From Magnetococcales bacterium DC0425bin3 (GTDB taxonomy: Bacteria > Pseudomonadota > Magnetococcia > Magnetococcales > DC0425bin3), in NCBI GenBank assembly GCA_002753665.1, contig PEAP01000013.1, forward strand, positions 1 to 48,320: a stretch of 48,320 bases of DNA, read 5' to 3'. The notes beneath the pieces are model-generated. The model saw only the letters and a program-made list of their open reading frames with translations. It was not told the DNA's origin and did not search any database. Below, piece by piece: positions 1 through 8,639 of the stretch. How positions within the stretch are numbered: the first letter of the stretch is position 1; each line of letters opens with the position of its first letter. The translations under genes were made by a program, and so were the position numbers.

Positions 1-284
1 AGCAGCTGCCAGCTAATGTGCCTCTCCGGGAAACTCTTATGTTCGATCAGCACATACAGCAACGCCTGCCGCCCGGTGACGGTCCGAACCCGGTAGAGCC
101 GGTCGGTCAGGTGGGTGCGCAGCTCCTCGTCCACGAACGAGCCGTCCACCAGCTCCGGCGGATCAGGAGACAACATCTCCGCCACCTCCTTGGGCAGCCG
201 CTCCCGCAGCAGAGTTCCTGCCGTCTCCGGCGTGGAGAGCAACGCCTTCAGGAAACGGTCGTGGGGCTGGGCGAGATCGGTCAC
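1..284 (-). CDS. Rpn-family (YhgA-like) PD-(D/E)XK nuclease, C-terminus off the left edge
   Basis: The visible 94 codons read VTDLAQPHDRFLKALLS, then a leucine/glutamate-rich stretch, a DEELRTHLTDRLYRV segment and LLYVLIEHKS. This is the N-terminal signature of the Rpn/Transposase_31 family (PF04754), which are recombination-promoting PD-(D/E)XK nucleases. The conserved D(E)ELR...DRLY and EHKS core is present. The start is GTG at 284, because an in-frame stop lies five codons upstream and AAGG sits before it. An ATG at 300 is in another frame. The rest of the protein lies outside the window, so an intact gene cannot be confirmed. Confidence 0.8.
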   Translation of the reverse strand, partial: MTDLAQPHDRFLKALLSTPETAGTLLRERLPKEVAEMLSPDPPELVDGSFVDEELRTHLTDRLYRVRTVTGRQALLYVLIEHKSFPERHISWQL

Positions 285-426
285 GGCGGCGCGCCTTCAT
301 GCTGGGGAATCTGGTCGCGCGGCATCGGCGCTCCGGGAACCGACAATGACCGGCATGACCTCCGGCGCTTCGGCATCCTTTGGGGAATTCTCCCGGAAAC
401 CCGATGATTCGTCCAGGGGCATCCGT

Positions 427-1035
427 TCAGAATACCCGGGTCAACGCCAACCCCGCCATGGCCAGAAACAGCAGGCCGCTGATGCGCTGCAGCAGGGGCA
501 GGGGCATCAGGGTCAACAGGTTGCGTCCCGCCAGCACCCCCAGCAGCACCGCCGCCGTCAATGCCAGGGTGGCGCCGAGCCAGACCGGCACCACCGGCAG
601 GGTGGTGGCCAGGCCGGCCACGGCCAACTGGGTCTTGTCGCCCATCTCCGCCAGAAAGATCAGCAGAAAGGCCGCCATCGCCCCGCCCCGGTCCGGGTGG
701 TGCCGGACTGCCTCGTCCCCGGCGTCCCTGCGGGCCAGCAGGGCGAACAGGCCAAAGAAGGCGAACAGGGCCGCCACCACCCCGGCCAGCACCCGCTCCG
801 GCACCACCTGCATCAGCCCGGCCCCGAACACCACCGCCAGGGTGTTGAGCAGCAGAAAGGCCAGCATCGCCCCCAGCAGCACCGGCCCGGGCCGATGGCG
901 CGCGGCCAGGGCCATGCATACCAGTTGCGACTTGTCCCCCAGCTCCGCCAGAAAGATCAGGCCGAACGAACTCGACAGGGGCGTGAGCCAGGCGCCGGCA
1001 GCGAGCCAGTCCGGACCGGCAATGGGGGTCGACAT
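427..1035 (-). CDS. UPF0016/Gdt1 family cation exporter
   Basis: A 202-residue, almost entirely hydrophobic protein with two internal repeats. Each carries the hallmark acidic motif: ELGDKS at residues 31-36 and EMGDKT at 130-135. This two-copy E-x-G-D-(K/R)-(S/T) architecture defines the Gdt1/TMEM165/MneA family of inner-membrane Mn2+/Ca2+ exporters. About six membrane segments are predicted from hydrophobicity. It starts 13 bases after the lptD stop, with GAAGGA before the ATG, so it is probably co-transcribed with lptD. Manganese is the commonest substrate in bacteria, but the ion cannot be read from the sequence. No yybP-ykoY riboswitch fits the short spacer. Confidence 0.88.
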   Translation of the reverse strand: MSTPIAGPDWLAAGAWLTPLSSSFGLIFLAELGDKSQLVCMALAARHRPGPVLLGAMLAFLLLNTLAVVFGAGLMQVVPERVLAGVVAALFAFFGLFALLARRDAGDEAVRHHPDRGGAMAAFLLIFLAEMGDKTQLAVAGLATTLPVVPVWLGATLALTAAVLLGVLAGRNLLTLMPLPLLQRISGLLFLAMAGLALTRVF

Positions 1036-1048
1036 GAGGGGGGGTCCT

Positions 1049-3268
1049 TCAATTCACGCCGTAGCCGCCCAGTCCCTGGAAGGTGATGAGAAAGCCGGCA
1101 AAGCCGCCGCCATGCTCCGCGGTGTCGGCCGACAGCCGCCGCCCGGCCAGAAACTCCACCGACCAACAGTCGTGAATATAGGCCAGGCCGGTGCGCCAGC
1201 TCTTCATGCCGTTCTGCTCCAGGGAATAGTTGAGCCGCTGGGTCCAGCGCCAGGTGGGGGTCAGGCCCAGGTCGGAGGCCAGCAGGGCGTCCTGGATGCT
1301 GTCTTCACCCTCCTGCCGGTCCAGGTTGAACCCCAGCTCCAGCTTGTCCTTGAGGGCGAAGTCCCGGCGGGGATTCTCCAGGCCCAGGATCACATCGGCG
1401 GCCCGGAAGGTGCCCCAGTGGGGGTCGTAGCGGGAATCGGTCTTCAGGGTCCAGCGGTCGGAGGCGAAGAACGTCAGCGAGGACACCAGATCGGACAGGG
1501 CATGGTCCCGCTGGTAATCCTGGTGGCCCGCGGGCGCGAAGCGCTGGCCGATGGTGAACGAGGCCAGCTCCCGCACCTCGTCGCCCTTGCTGCGCCGCCC
1601 CAGCAGACGGTTGGTGACGCCGTAACTCAGCCAATGCCCGCCGCTGATCCGGTCCAGACCAGGATAGAGGTTGGTGGCGAACAGATTGGTGGCGGTAAAA
1701 CTGCGCAGCACCGGATCGGTGGACGTGGCGGTGAGGGAGCTGTCGTAGTTGGGCACATCCCCCTGGCCGTTGACGGCGTTCAGGGTGTACTGCACCGCGG
1801 GTTCGATGGTGTGCTTGAAGGCCCGGTAACGGTCGCCCTGCCGGGGCGGGCGCAGGATGATCCGCTCCAGATGGCCGTCCAGGCGCAGATTGACCAGACC
1901 GGCCTCCCGGTGCCGGGTGGCGTCGGGATGCCCGCCGGCCTGGGTGGGGGTGCCGGAAACTTCGTAGGCGGTCTCCCGCAGCCCCAGCTGGGCATTGAAG
2001 CGCCCGATGTGCAGGGGACGCATGTAACCAATCACCGGCGCCATGTCCAACCGATGGGTGACATCGCCGCTGGTCTGGAAGAAATTGTCGTAACGCAGGG
2101 TGCTGTCCAGCAGCCAGTCGGAGTCCGCCGGACCCAGCACGCGGCTGTCGGTGAGCCGGGCGAAGGGCAGTTGCTGCACCGTGTTGCGGCTGGTGGTGGT
2201 CGTGAGATCCTGGAACCAGTTGCTGCCGGCCTCCAGCCCGGTGAAGAAGCCGTCCCCGGACCACAACCGGTCGGTGACCAGGTGGGACTCCAGATAACGG
2301 GTGGAATCGTCCACCAGTTTCTGCTCGAAATCATTGATGAAGTCCCGGGTCTGGCTGTGTTCCAGCCGCAGGCGCACCCGCCAGTCGTCCAGCTGGTGGC
2401 GGTGGTTGACCAGGCTGAGGCCCCGGTAGCGCTCCTCCTTGGTGTCGTAGATGCCATGGGTTTCCAGGTCGCCGCCGTAGCCGGCCCCCAGATACCGATA
2501 TTGCATCTTGCCCATGGTGCCCCGCCGGGTGGTGGGATGGGCGGTGAAAGTGGCATCCCGGTCGGGAGCGATGTTCCAATAAAACGGAATATCGGCCTCG
2601 AAGCCGTTGGAGCCGCTCAGGCTGAACGATGGCGTGAGCAGGCCGCTCTGCCGCACCCGGCCCACCGGATGCCGCCACCAGGGCGTGTAGGCGATGGGCG
2701 CGCCATGCAGGCGCAGCGTCACGTTGCGGGCCGTGGCCTGATTCCTGGCCCGATCCACCAGGATCCGATCCGACTCGATCACCCAGGGCGCGGGGGTGCA
2801 GTCGCAGTTGGTGAAGGTGGCCTGCTCCAGGGTCAGGGTGTTGGGGTCGTGGAGAATCACCGTCTCCGCCGTGCCCCGGCCCCCCGGACCGGCCATGTCC
2901 ACCAGCCCGCCTTCCATGCGGCCGCGGCGCTGTCTGGGATCGATCTGGAGCTGGCGGGCCTGGAACTGGTCCGCGCCGTAGCGCATCCGCACCTGGCCCT
3001 GGGCGTCCAGCGTGCGGGTCACGGGTTGAAAGGAAACCTCGTCGGCCTCCAGGGTCATTTCCTCGCCCCTGGTCACCCGCACCTGGCCGGAGGCGGTCAC
3101 CCGCTGCTGCAACGGGTCGTGATCCAGCCGGTCGGCCTCGATCTGGATGTGGGTCGGTGCGGCATCGGCGGCCCGGGCGGTCTGCGGCAGGGCGAGCAGG
3201 GTCGAAACAGCGGTCACGACCGCAAGCAACCGGCGGGAACGAAAGCGGAATGCAGCCATACGGGCCAT
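1049..3268 (-). CDS. lptD: LPS-assembly outer-membrane protein LptD
   Basis: The barrel component of the LPS export machine that inserts LPS into the outer leaflet with LptE. A signal peptide (MARMAAFRFRSRRLLAV..., cleavage near TARA-AD) precedes an OstA/LptA-like beta-jellyroll (IQIEADRLDHD...VTASGQVRVTRG) at roughly residues 35-150. A CDC motif follows at about 165, and the long C-terminal LptD barrel (PF04453) runs to the end, closing with FLITFQGLGGYGVN. About 739 residues is normal for the family. I chose the ATG at 3268 because AAGG lies just upstream and it opens the signal peptide; an in-frame ATG at 3310 would add 14 unlikely residues. folC lies upstream and the Gdt1 gene downstream on the same strand. 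Confidence 0.93.
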   Translation of the reverse strand: MARMAAFRFRSRRLLAVVTAVSTLLALPQTARAADAAPTHIQIEADRLDHDPLQQRVTASGQVRVTRGEEMTLEADEVSFQPVTRTLDAQGQVRMRYGADQFQARQLQIDPRQRRGRMEGGLVDMAGPGGRGTAETVILHDPNTLTLEQATFTNCDCTPAPWVIESDRILVDRARNQATARNVTLRLHGAPIAYTPWWRHPVGRVRQSGLLTPSFSLSGSNGFEADIPFYWNIAPDRDATFTAHPTTRRGTMGKMQYRYLGAGYGGDLETHGIYDTKEERYRGLSLVNHRHQLDDWRVRLRLEHSQTRDFINDFEQKLVDDSTRYLESHLVTDRLWSGDGFFTGLEAGSNWFQDLTTTTSRNTVQQLPFARLTDSRVLGPADSDWLLDSTLRYDNFFQTSGDVTHRLDMAPVIGYMRPLHIGRFNAQLGLRETAYEVSGTPTQAGGHPDATRHREAGLVNLRLDGHLERIILRPPRQGDRYRAFKHTIEPAVQYTLNAVNGQGDVPNYDSSLTATSTDPVLRSFTATNLFATNLYPGLDRISGGHWLSYGVTNRLLGRRSKGDEVRELASFTIGQRFAPAGHQDYQRDHALSDLVSSLTFFASDRWTLKTDSRYDPHWGTFRAADVILGLENPRRDFALKDKLELGFNLDRQEGEDSIQDALLASDLGLTPTWRWTQRLNYSLEQNGMKSWRTGLAYIHDCWSVEFLAGRRLSADTAEHGGGFAGFLITFQGLGGYGVN

Positions 3269-3338
3269 GGCCTTGGAGCGGTGGATTGGACCGTGACGGC
3301 AGGCTGTCACGCGCTTCTGCCACGGCGGGAGGTCGGTA

Positions 3339-4652
3339 CTATACCAGGGAGCGCACCGCCCCGACCAGATACAACGAACCGCACACCACCACCCGTCCCC
3401 CCGCCGGGCAGGCCTGGCGCGCCGCCTCCAGGCCTTGGGCCACGGACCGATGGCAGCGGGCGGTCACCCCGGCCGCCGCCCAGAGTGGGGCGATCCGTTC
3501 GGGGGCGGCCGCCCGGGGATTGTCCAGGGCCACCACCTCCACCCCGTTGGCGAGGCCGGCCAGGGGGGCGATCACCCCCGGCAGGTCCTTGTCGGCCATG
3601 GCGGCGAACAACAGATGGTTGGCCCCGGGTCCCAGGGCGGTCAGGGCCTCGGCCAGCACCCGGGCGGCCGGGGGATTGTGGGCGCCGTCCAGCCACAGCG
3701 GCGGCGGGCCAGGGAACCGCTCCAGCCGACCGGGCAGCCAGGCGTTGACCACCCCGGCCGCCCAGGCTGGGTCGGGGATGGTCCAGCCGCCCGTTCGGGA
3801 CGCCAGCCGCAGGACGGCGATGGCCAGGGCGGCGTTGCCGTATTGATGGGGGCCGGCCAGGGTCGGGGGGGGCAGGACCAGGGAACCCAGGGGATCCCGG
3901 TAGGTCCAGCTGCCGTCGTCCCGGGGTCCATCGATCGAGAAATCCTCCTGGCGCAGCCACAGGGGCAGGCCCAGGGCGGCGGCCCGCTGCCGGATCACCG
4001 CCACCGCCTGCGGATGCCGCGCATCCGCCACCGCCGGCACGCCGGGCTTGAGAATGCCGGCCTTTTCCCCGGCGATGGCGGTGATGGTATCGCCCAGGAA
4101 TGCCTGATGGTCCAAGCCGATGGGGGTGATGACCGCCACCCGCGGCTCCACGACGTTGGTGGCGTCCAGCCGTCCGCCCAAACCGGTTTCCAGCACCACG
4201 GCGGGGGAGGGGTGGTGCTTGGCCCGGGCAGCCATGAACTCCAGGGCGGCAGCAGTGGTCAGCTCGAAGAAGGTGGCCGGCTGGGCGCCGTTGATCACCA
4301 GCATGCGCTCCAGCAGGGCGATCAGCGTGTCATCGTCGATGGCCGCGCCCTGCCAGCGCAGACGTTCGTTGAAGCGCTCCAGATGGGGCGAGGTGTAACA
4401 GCCCACCCCATGGCCGGCCCGGCCGAGGATGGCTTCCAGAAAGGCCACTGTGGAGCCCTTGCCGTTGGTGCCGGCCACATGGATGCAGGGCAGGGCGCGT
4501 TCCGGATGATCGAGGGCGGCCAGCAGACGCCGGATGGGCTCCAGCCCCAGGCGGATCTCCACCGGCGAAAAGCGCTCCAGGCGTTGCAGGATCTCGGCCA
4601 ACCGCCGGCCGGAATCCGTCGCGGCGGATGGGGACTGGGGTCGGTCGGGCAA
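3339..4652 (-). CDS. folC: Bifunctional dihydrofolate synthase/folylpolyglutamate synthase
   Basis: A Mur-ligase-fold cytoplasmic enzyme that adds glutamate to dihydropteroate and folates using ATP. The FolC P-loop is clear (CIHVAGTNGKGS, residues 56-67), followed by the SPHLERFNERLR signature. The central-domain segments VLETGLGGRLDATNVV and ITPIGLDHQAFLGDTI and the C-terminal LDGAHNP motif are all present. At 437 residues it matches the family. The called start is TTG with no clear Shine-Dalgarno, so the first residues are uncertain. It begins 14 bases after the upstream metallo-beta-lactamase-fold gene and is likely in one operon with it and lptD. Confidence 0.95.
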   Translation of the reverse strand: MPDRPQSPSAATDSGRRLAEILQRLERFSPVEIRLGLEPIRRLLAALDHPERALPCIHVAGTNGKGSTVAFLEAILGRAGHGVGCYTSPHLERFNERLRWQGAAIDDDTLIALLERMLVINGAQPATFFELTTAAALEFMAARAKHHPSPAVVLETGLGGRLDATNVVEPRVAVITPIGLDHQAFLGDTITAIAGEKAGILKPGVPAVADARHPQAVAVIRQRAAALGLPLWLRQEDFSIDGPRDDGSWTYRDPLGSLVLPPPTLAGPHQYGNAALAIAVLRLASRTGGWTIPDPAWAAGVVNAWLPGRLERFPGPPPLWLDGAHNPPAARVLAEALTALGPGANHLLFAAMADKDLPGVIAPLAGLANGVEVVALDNPRAAAPERIAPLWAAAGVTARCHRSVAQGLEAARQACPAGGRVVVCGSLYLVGAVRSLV

Positions 4653-4666
4653 GGGAGGCTCGTTCG

Positions 4667-7249
4667 TCAGACAGGGGTGGTGGGGCGGTGTTGGCTGTCC
4701 AGCAGCTTCCAGTACAGGATGGGCCGCCGCGCCAGCCCGCTCCAGGCCAGGCGGTAGAGGGTGGTCTCCGGGGCGAGCCGCGGCGGGCGGGCCAGCGGCT
4801 GCTCCGACAGGACGCTGTCCGTGCCAAAGAACCCGCCGGGGCCGATGGTCTCGCGGTCACCGCCGGCATCGTCGATCAGGGTGGCCTGGCCCTGGACCAC
4901 CAGCCACAGGGCAGGCTCCGCCCCGGCCAGGCGGGACGGATCCGTCACCGGCTCCAGGTGCCTGGCTGCCTGGCTCAGCGTCAGGCAGCTGACACCCTCC
5001 TCGAACAGCCAGGTGCCGCGCAAGAAGCGGATTTTCGCCATCAGGTCGGTCAACAGGGGCTGCAGGTGATGGTGGGCCAGGAACCGCTCCAGCAGGGGCC
5101 GGGCGATGCGCAGCACGCTGACATGGGCCACCGTGCGGCACAGGACATTCTGCCCGGCGATGGGCGGCCCGAACAGGTCTTCGCCGCCGATGAAGGTGCC
5201 GAAGGACAGGAGCTGGCGGGTGCCGGTGGCCGGATCCAGGGCCAGGACGGTGCCCGACACGATCAGGTCCACATGGGGTTCCACCACCCCGGCGCGGTGC
5301 AGGATGGTGCCGGGATTGATGGTCGGCAGCGGGCTGTCCAGCAGCTCCTGGAGCGCCGCCGGCGGGGCCTCCGGCAGGAAGGCCTGGAGGAACGCCTGCG
5401 CCCGCTGCCGCAGCGGGTCGCCCTGACCGGGGATCAGCACATCGACGGCGCCGAACGCGGCGTGGGAGCCGATCTGCAGTTCCCGGTCGGTGAACGGCCG
5501 GGACAGGTGGGACAGCAGCAGCCGCGGCGTGGCATCCCCGCTGAAATCCTCGGCCAGACCGTGGATGAGACCGCCGCCGATGTCGAGCTTCTTCAGGTCG
5601 GCGGGGAGCAGGTAGTTGGCCTTGATCCGTTCGATGAAGGTTGGCTCCAGATCCGCCGGTCGGGAGCCGGTCATGCCGTCCAGGATCTTGAACGCGGTGA
5701 TGTCGGCCAGATGGGCGTAGGTCTTGCAGTCCGCGCCATCCCGCACCCGGAACAGCAGGATGTTGTTTTCCACCGGATGGGGTGAATACAGGGGCATGAC
5801 CTCCAGGCCGCCGCAGTCGTTCCAGAGATCGAAGGTCAGGTCGCGGATGTCGAACAGCCGGGCGAAGCTCTCTTCGGGCAGGGACAGCAGCGCGCAGAAC
5901 TTCTTGGTCACCGCGGCCCGCACCAGGGGGGTGGCGTAGTATTTCAGGGGACGGTCGGTGCGGATCAGGCTCGGCAGGCCGGCGAAGTGATCGTCGTGGG
6001 AGTGGCTGTGGAAGATGCCGGCCACTTCGCTGGGGTCGATGCCCAGGGCGGTGAGGGAATGCAGTACCCCGGGGCCGGCGTCCACCAGGAACAGTTGCCC
6101 CTCGAACAACACCGCGCTGCCCATGCAGGGCAGGTCCACATGCCAGCCGTCGCCTTCCCCCAGGTGAAGGATGGCGAAGCGGTCGCCCCGGGGTACCGGC
6201 AGGCGGCCCAGGGGGTAGGGGCAGTCATAGGTCTCCCGGGGGGCGAGGGTCAGATCCACCGCGGTGCTGCGGCCCTGGAAAGCGAAGGCATAGCGGTTGG
6301 GGCCCAGGCGCTGCACGGTCACGCCGTTGCGCACCGCCACCGGTTGGTCCTCCACCACCAGGGTATCCACGATGGCCTCCGGCGGGCGGATCGTGCCGAA
6401 GGCGAACTTCAGCTTGACCCGCCACATCCGGTCGGCCTCCTCCGCGCCGATGCCGCAGGCCAGGATCTCTTCCCGGGAGATCAGGCCGTAGTTGCCCCGA
6501 TGGATATAATTCATCTGGGCCTGGATCTGCTCCCGGCAGCCGATGAGCAGGGGCTTGATCCCGGTGTTGTTGGGGTGGCCGGGCAGGATCATGCCCTGGC
6601 GGTACAGCATCTGCAGCACCGGGAATTCGCACAGGTTGGCCAGGGCGCCGCCCTGCAGCGGCACATCGGACAGCAAAATGGCGTTGGGTCCGCTTTCGCT
6701 GAACAGGCCATTGATCAGACCACCCTTGATGAACCCCTTGCGCATCAACAGCTTGGTGACATCCGGCGGGCAGCCGCAGAGGATCTGCAGGCCGGCTTCC
6801 GGAATCCGGATCCAGAACACGCCCGGGGCCACCTTGAGGGTCTGCAGGCTGGCAACCTCGCGGCGCAGGGCCGCGCAGTCGGCTTCCAGTTGTCGGATGC
6901 GTTCATCCTGGGTGGGGGTTACCGTGAAAGTCGCGGAGCGACTTTCATCGGTGGAGGGTGGAGGGAGGCCTCCCCCATCCATCGAGGCCAACGGCGCACC
7001 GCCGGCGGGGTCGATGCGCAGGATCGGCAGGCCCCGCTCGACGGCCGCGCCCCGGAGCGTCGGGTCGATGGCCTGGGCCGTGGCCACCAGCACCAGCGTC
7101 ACGCCGCCCCGCTCCAGCACTACCAGGGCCTCGGCTACGCCGGCCACGCAGACCAGGGCATGATCCGCTTCCAGGAACGCGCGGAGGGCAGTCGGATCAG
7201 CAGGTGGACAACCCACGCATAGAATCGCGGGTCGGAACTGGGTGGCCAT
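4667..7249 (-). CDS. Metallo-beta-lactamase-fold protein with degenerate receiver and two cyclic-nucleotide-binding-like domains
   Basis: An 860-residue multidomain cytoplasmic protein with no membrane segment. Residues 4-78 look like a receiver fold (AILCVGCPPAD..., VTLVLVATAQ) that lacks the phosphoacceptor Asp. A low-complexity linker at 88-110 is encoded by a dispersed hairpin repeat, and a short coiled coil follows (QDERIRQLEADCAALRREVASL). A region of unrecognised fold spans about 130-350. The MBL domain follows, with H414-S-H416-S-H418-D-D420-H421 as the HxHxDH metal motif and a later LLLSHLSRPF histidine. Residues 640-840 hold two cyclic-nucleotide-binding-like beta barrels (VDLIVSGTVLALD, ALWLVVQGQATLID). 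It probably hydrolyses a phosphoester or lactone-like substrate under ligand control; the substrate is unknown. It heads the folC-lptD run. Confidence 0.75.
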   Translation of the reverse strand: MATQFRPAILCVGCPPADPTALRAFLEADHALVCVAGVAEALVVLERGGVTLVLVATAQAIDPTLRGAAVERGLPILRIDPAGGAPLASMDGGGLPPPSTDESRSATFTVTPTQDERIRQLEADCAALRREVASLQTLKVAPGVFWIRIPEAGLQILCGCPPDVTKLLMRKGFIKGGLINGLFSESGPNAILLSDVPLQGGALANLCEFPVLQMLYRQGMILPGHPNNTGIKPLLIGCREQIQAQMNYIHRGNYGLISREEILACGIGAEEADRMWRVKLKFAFGTIRPPEAIVDTLVVEDQPVAVRNGVTVQRLGPNRYAFAFQGRSTAVDLTLAPRETYDCPYPLGRLPVPRGDRFAILHLGEGDGWHVDLPCMGSAVLFEGQLFLVDAGPGVLHSLTALGIDPSEVAGIFHSHSHDDHFAGLPSLIRTDRPLKYYATPLVRAAVTKKFCALLSLPEESFARLFDIRDLTFDLWNDCGGLEVMPLYSPHPVENNILLFRVRDGADCKTYAHLADITAFKILDGMTGSRPADLEPTFIERIKANYLLPADLKKLDIGGGLIHGLAEDFSGDATPRLLLSHLSRPFTDRELQIGSHAAFGAVDVLIPGQGDPLRQRAQAFLQAFLPEAPPAALQELLDSPLPTINPGTILHRAGVVEPHVDLIVSGTVLALDPATGTRQLLSFGTFIGGEDLFGPPIAGQNVLCRTVAHVSVLRIARPLLERFLAHHHLQPLLTDLMAKIRFLRGTWLFEEGVSCLTLSQAARHLEPVTDPSRLAGAEPALWLVVQGQATLIDDAGGDRETIGPGGFFGTDSVLSEQPLARPPRLAPETTLYRLAWSGLARRPILYWKLLDSQHRPTTPV
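6919..6985 (+). repeat. Dispersed double-hairpin element, copy 1 (intragenic)
   Basis: Reading the plus strand, ACCGTG is followed by a perfect 9-bp hairpin (GAAAGTCGC-GGA-GCGACTTTC). Then come ATCGGTGGAGGGTGGAGG and a second short hairpin (GGGAGG/CCTCCC), ending in CCATC. A second copy lies at 47908-47974 on the other strand with the same layout but different stem bases. Here the element is in frame inside the MBL/CNB gene and encodes MDGGGLPPPSTDESRS. Confidence 0.75.
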
Positions 7250-7449
7250 GGGCGTTCCCGGTGGACCGGAGGCATGCCGGTGGTTGACAGGGTCCCTGCC
7301 GGGCGCTCAGGCAGGGGGATCGACAGGGATGCGGAATTGCCGTGAACAATTAGACGATGAAAAGCAAGAAAGGTGCCATCAACGGTATGCTCTGCCCTGG
7401 CGCGCTCGCCCCTGCTCTATTGCGATTCCGGAATACAGGCAGGAGGACT

Positions 7450-8064
7450 TCACCAGACCCGGGGCTGGAAATCCGCCGGGTTGGCCAGGCACACGGTGGT
7501 GCCGGATTGGACGATCACGAACAACCCCTGCGCCATGGCGTGGCGCTGCACCGCCGGATCTGCGACGATGCCGGCCACCGCGCCCAGGAGTCGGTGTGCG
7601 GCGTACTCGGGGAAGAACTCCCGGAAAGTCGCGAGCCGCGCCACATGGTGATCGATGTTTTCGATTCTCAAGGTGCTTTTCACTTCCACGGCCACGGTGA
7701 CGGTGCTGTTGACGACCAGGAGGTCGATTTCCATGTAACGGTTGCCGGGGAGTCGGGCGCGGCTGCGCTGATGAACCTTGTGTACGGGAATCCTCCGCTC
7801 GGCGAACAGGGTCTCGCAAGCCGGAGCCACCAACCCCTCGACGAATTCACCCCAGCGGTTGCCCAGGTCGCCGATCCTGCGGGATACCTCGCGCATCGCC
7901 TGTTCGGTTTCCTGGCGGCTCAGGGTCGATTCCCGCATGGCGGCCTCGATTCGACGATCCGAATCGAGCCGGCTCTCGCGCATCAAACGTTCGGATTCCT
8001 GGAATTTCCGGTCGGTCTCCCGGAACAGTTTCCAGATATCATCCGCGGTCAAGGCCTGGGACAT
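7450..8064 (-). CDS. Coiled-coil PD-(D/E)XK nuclease-like protein (DUF3782 type)
   Basis: A 204-residue cytoplasmic protein. Residues 8-65 form a charged helical repeat rich in R/E/Q (ETDRKFQESERLMRESRLDSDRRIEA...), likely a coiled coil. A WGEFVEGLVAPACETLF helix follows, then the core IDLLVVNSTVTVAVEVKS with D114, E127 and K129, which fits a PD-(D/E)XK nuclease active site. This architecture is typical of the DUF3782 group found in multiple copies in cyanobacteria and some magnetotactic bacteria; function is unproven. The start is ATG 8064, supported by GAGGAG upstream. The open frame extends 69 codons further without family similarity. It is divergent from the rpsP operon. Confidence 0.75.
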   Translation of the reverse strand: MSQALTADDIWKLFRETDRKFQESERLMRESRLDSDRRIEAAMRESTLSRQETEQAMREVSRRIGDLGNRWGEFVEGLVAPACETLFAERRIPVHKVHQRSRARLPGNRYMEIDLLVVNSTVTVAVEVKSTLRIENIDHHVARLATFREFFPEYAAHRLLGAVAGIVADPAVQRHAMAQGLFVIVQSGTTVCLANPADFQPRVW

Positions 8065-8247
8065 GGCTTGCTCCTCGCGATGGTCGATCCACGGTGACCA
8101 GCTTATCCCCCCGCGGTGGGTTCCTCCAGCACAATCCGACCCCCCCGCCCGGCGCCCCCGGGACCGGTGCCCGGTCGGCCCGACCCCTGGCCAACGATTT
8201 GATTTTCGTGATGATTGGTCGTCTTTGCAGGAAGTGCCAAAAAAGGA

Positions 8248-8276
8248 TTGACAACGGGCGGGTTGTTGCACAGAAT
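8248..8276 (+). promoter_or_regulatory. Sigma70-type promoter of the rpsP operon
   Basis: A perfect -35 TTGACA is followed by a 17-base spacer and CAGAAT as the -10 (four of six matches). It sits about 85 bases upstream of rpsP in an otherwise gene-free divergent spacer. Confidence 0.65.
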
Positions 8277-8319
8277 GAACGACTTTTTAGTTGGCTGGGA
8301 CTCTACCAGTCAGACGGCC

Positions 8320-8341
8320 CGGGCACCGGGCCTGGTGCCCG
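8320..8341 (+). other. Leader hairpin before rpsP
   Basis: CGGGCACC and GGTGCCCG pair perfectly over 8 bp around a six-base loop, immediately upstream of the rpsP ribosome-binding site (GGAGAGGTG). It may tune translation; no known r-protein leader family is recognised. Confidence 0.4.
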
Positions 8342-8362
8342 CAGGTTTGGAGAGGTGACGGT

Positions 8363-8635
8363 ATGTCGGTACGCATCCGGTTGCAGCGCAGGGGATCCAA
8401 GAAGCGCCCGTTCTACGCGGTGGTGGCCGCAGACCGGCAAATGCCCAGGGACGGCCGGTGTCTGGAAAAGCTGGGAACCTACGATCCCCGCAAGGAACAG
8501 GACAAGGTGACCCTGAAGGTGGAGCGCGTGGCCTACTGGCTGGGCGTGGGCGCCACCCCGTCCGATACGGTGGAAAAGTTCATCAAGCAGGCCGGCATCG
8601 CCCCGGCCCTGCCCCAGGCCCCTGCCGGCGCCTGA
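8363..8635 (+). CDS. rpsP: 30S ribosomal protein S16
   Basis: A 90-residue protein beginning MSVRIRLQRRGSKKRPFYAVV and continuing GRCLEKLGTYDP, which is diagnostic of bS16, a primary 16S rRNA-binding protein of the 30S body. The alanine/proline C-terminus is a common variable tail. The start at ATG 8363 follows GGAGAGGTGACGGT; the open frame extends upstream but lacks S16 sequence. First gene of rpsP-rimM-trmD-rplS, with rimM starting four bases after its stop, so translational coupling is likely. Confidence 0.98.
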   Translation: MSVRIRLQRRGSKKRPFYAVVAADRQMPRDGRCLEKLGTYDPRKEQDKVTLKVERVAYWLGVGATPSDTVEKFIKQAGIAPALPQAPAGA

Positions 8636-8639
8636 GCGC

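Noticed and set aside
1-284. Left-edge Rpn gene as evidence of an active transposon
   Set aside because: Rpn proteins are often annotated as transposases, but no terminal inverted repeats or target duplication are visible here.
380-3748. A 1122-codon plus-strand open frame opposite lptD and the Gdt1-type gene
   Set aside because: High-GC antisense shadow; its translation is low complexity (Gly/Gln/Pro/Arg) and has no family features, while the minus strand encodes clear proteins.
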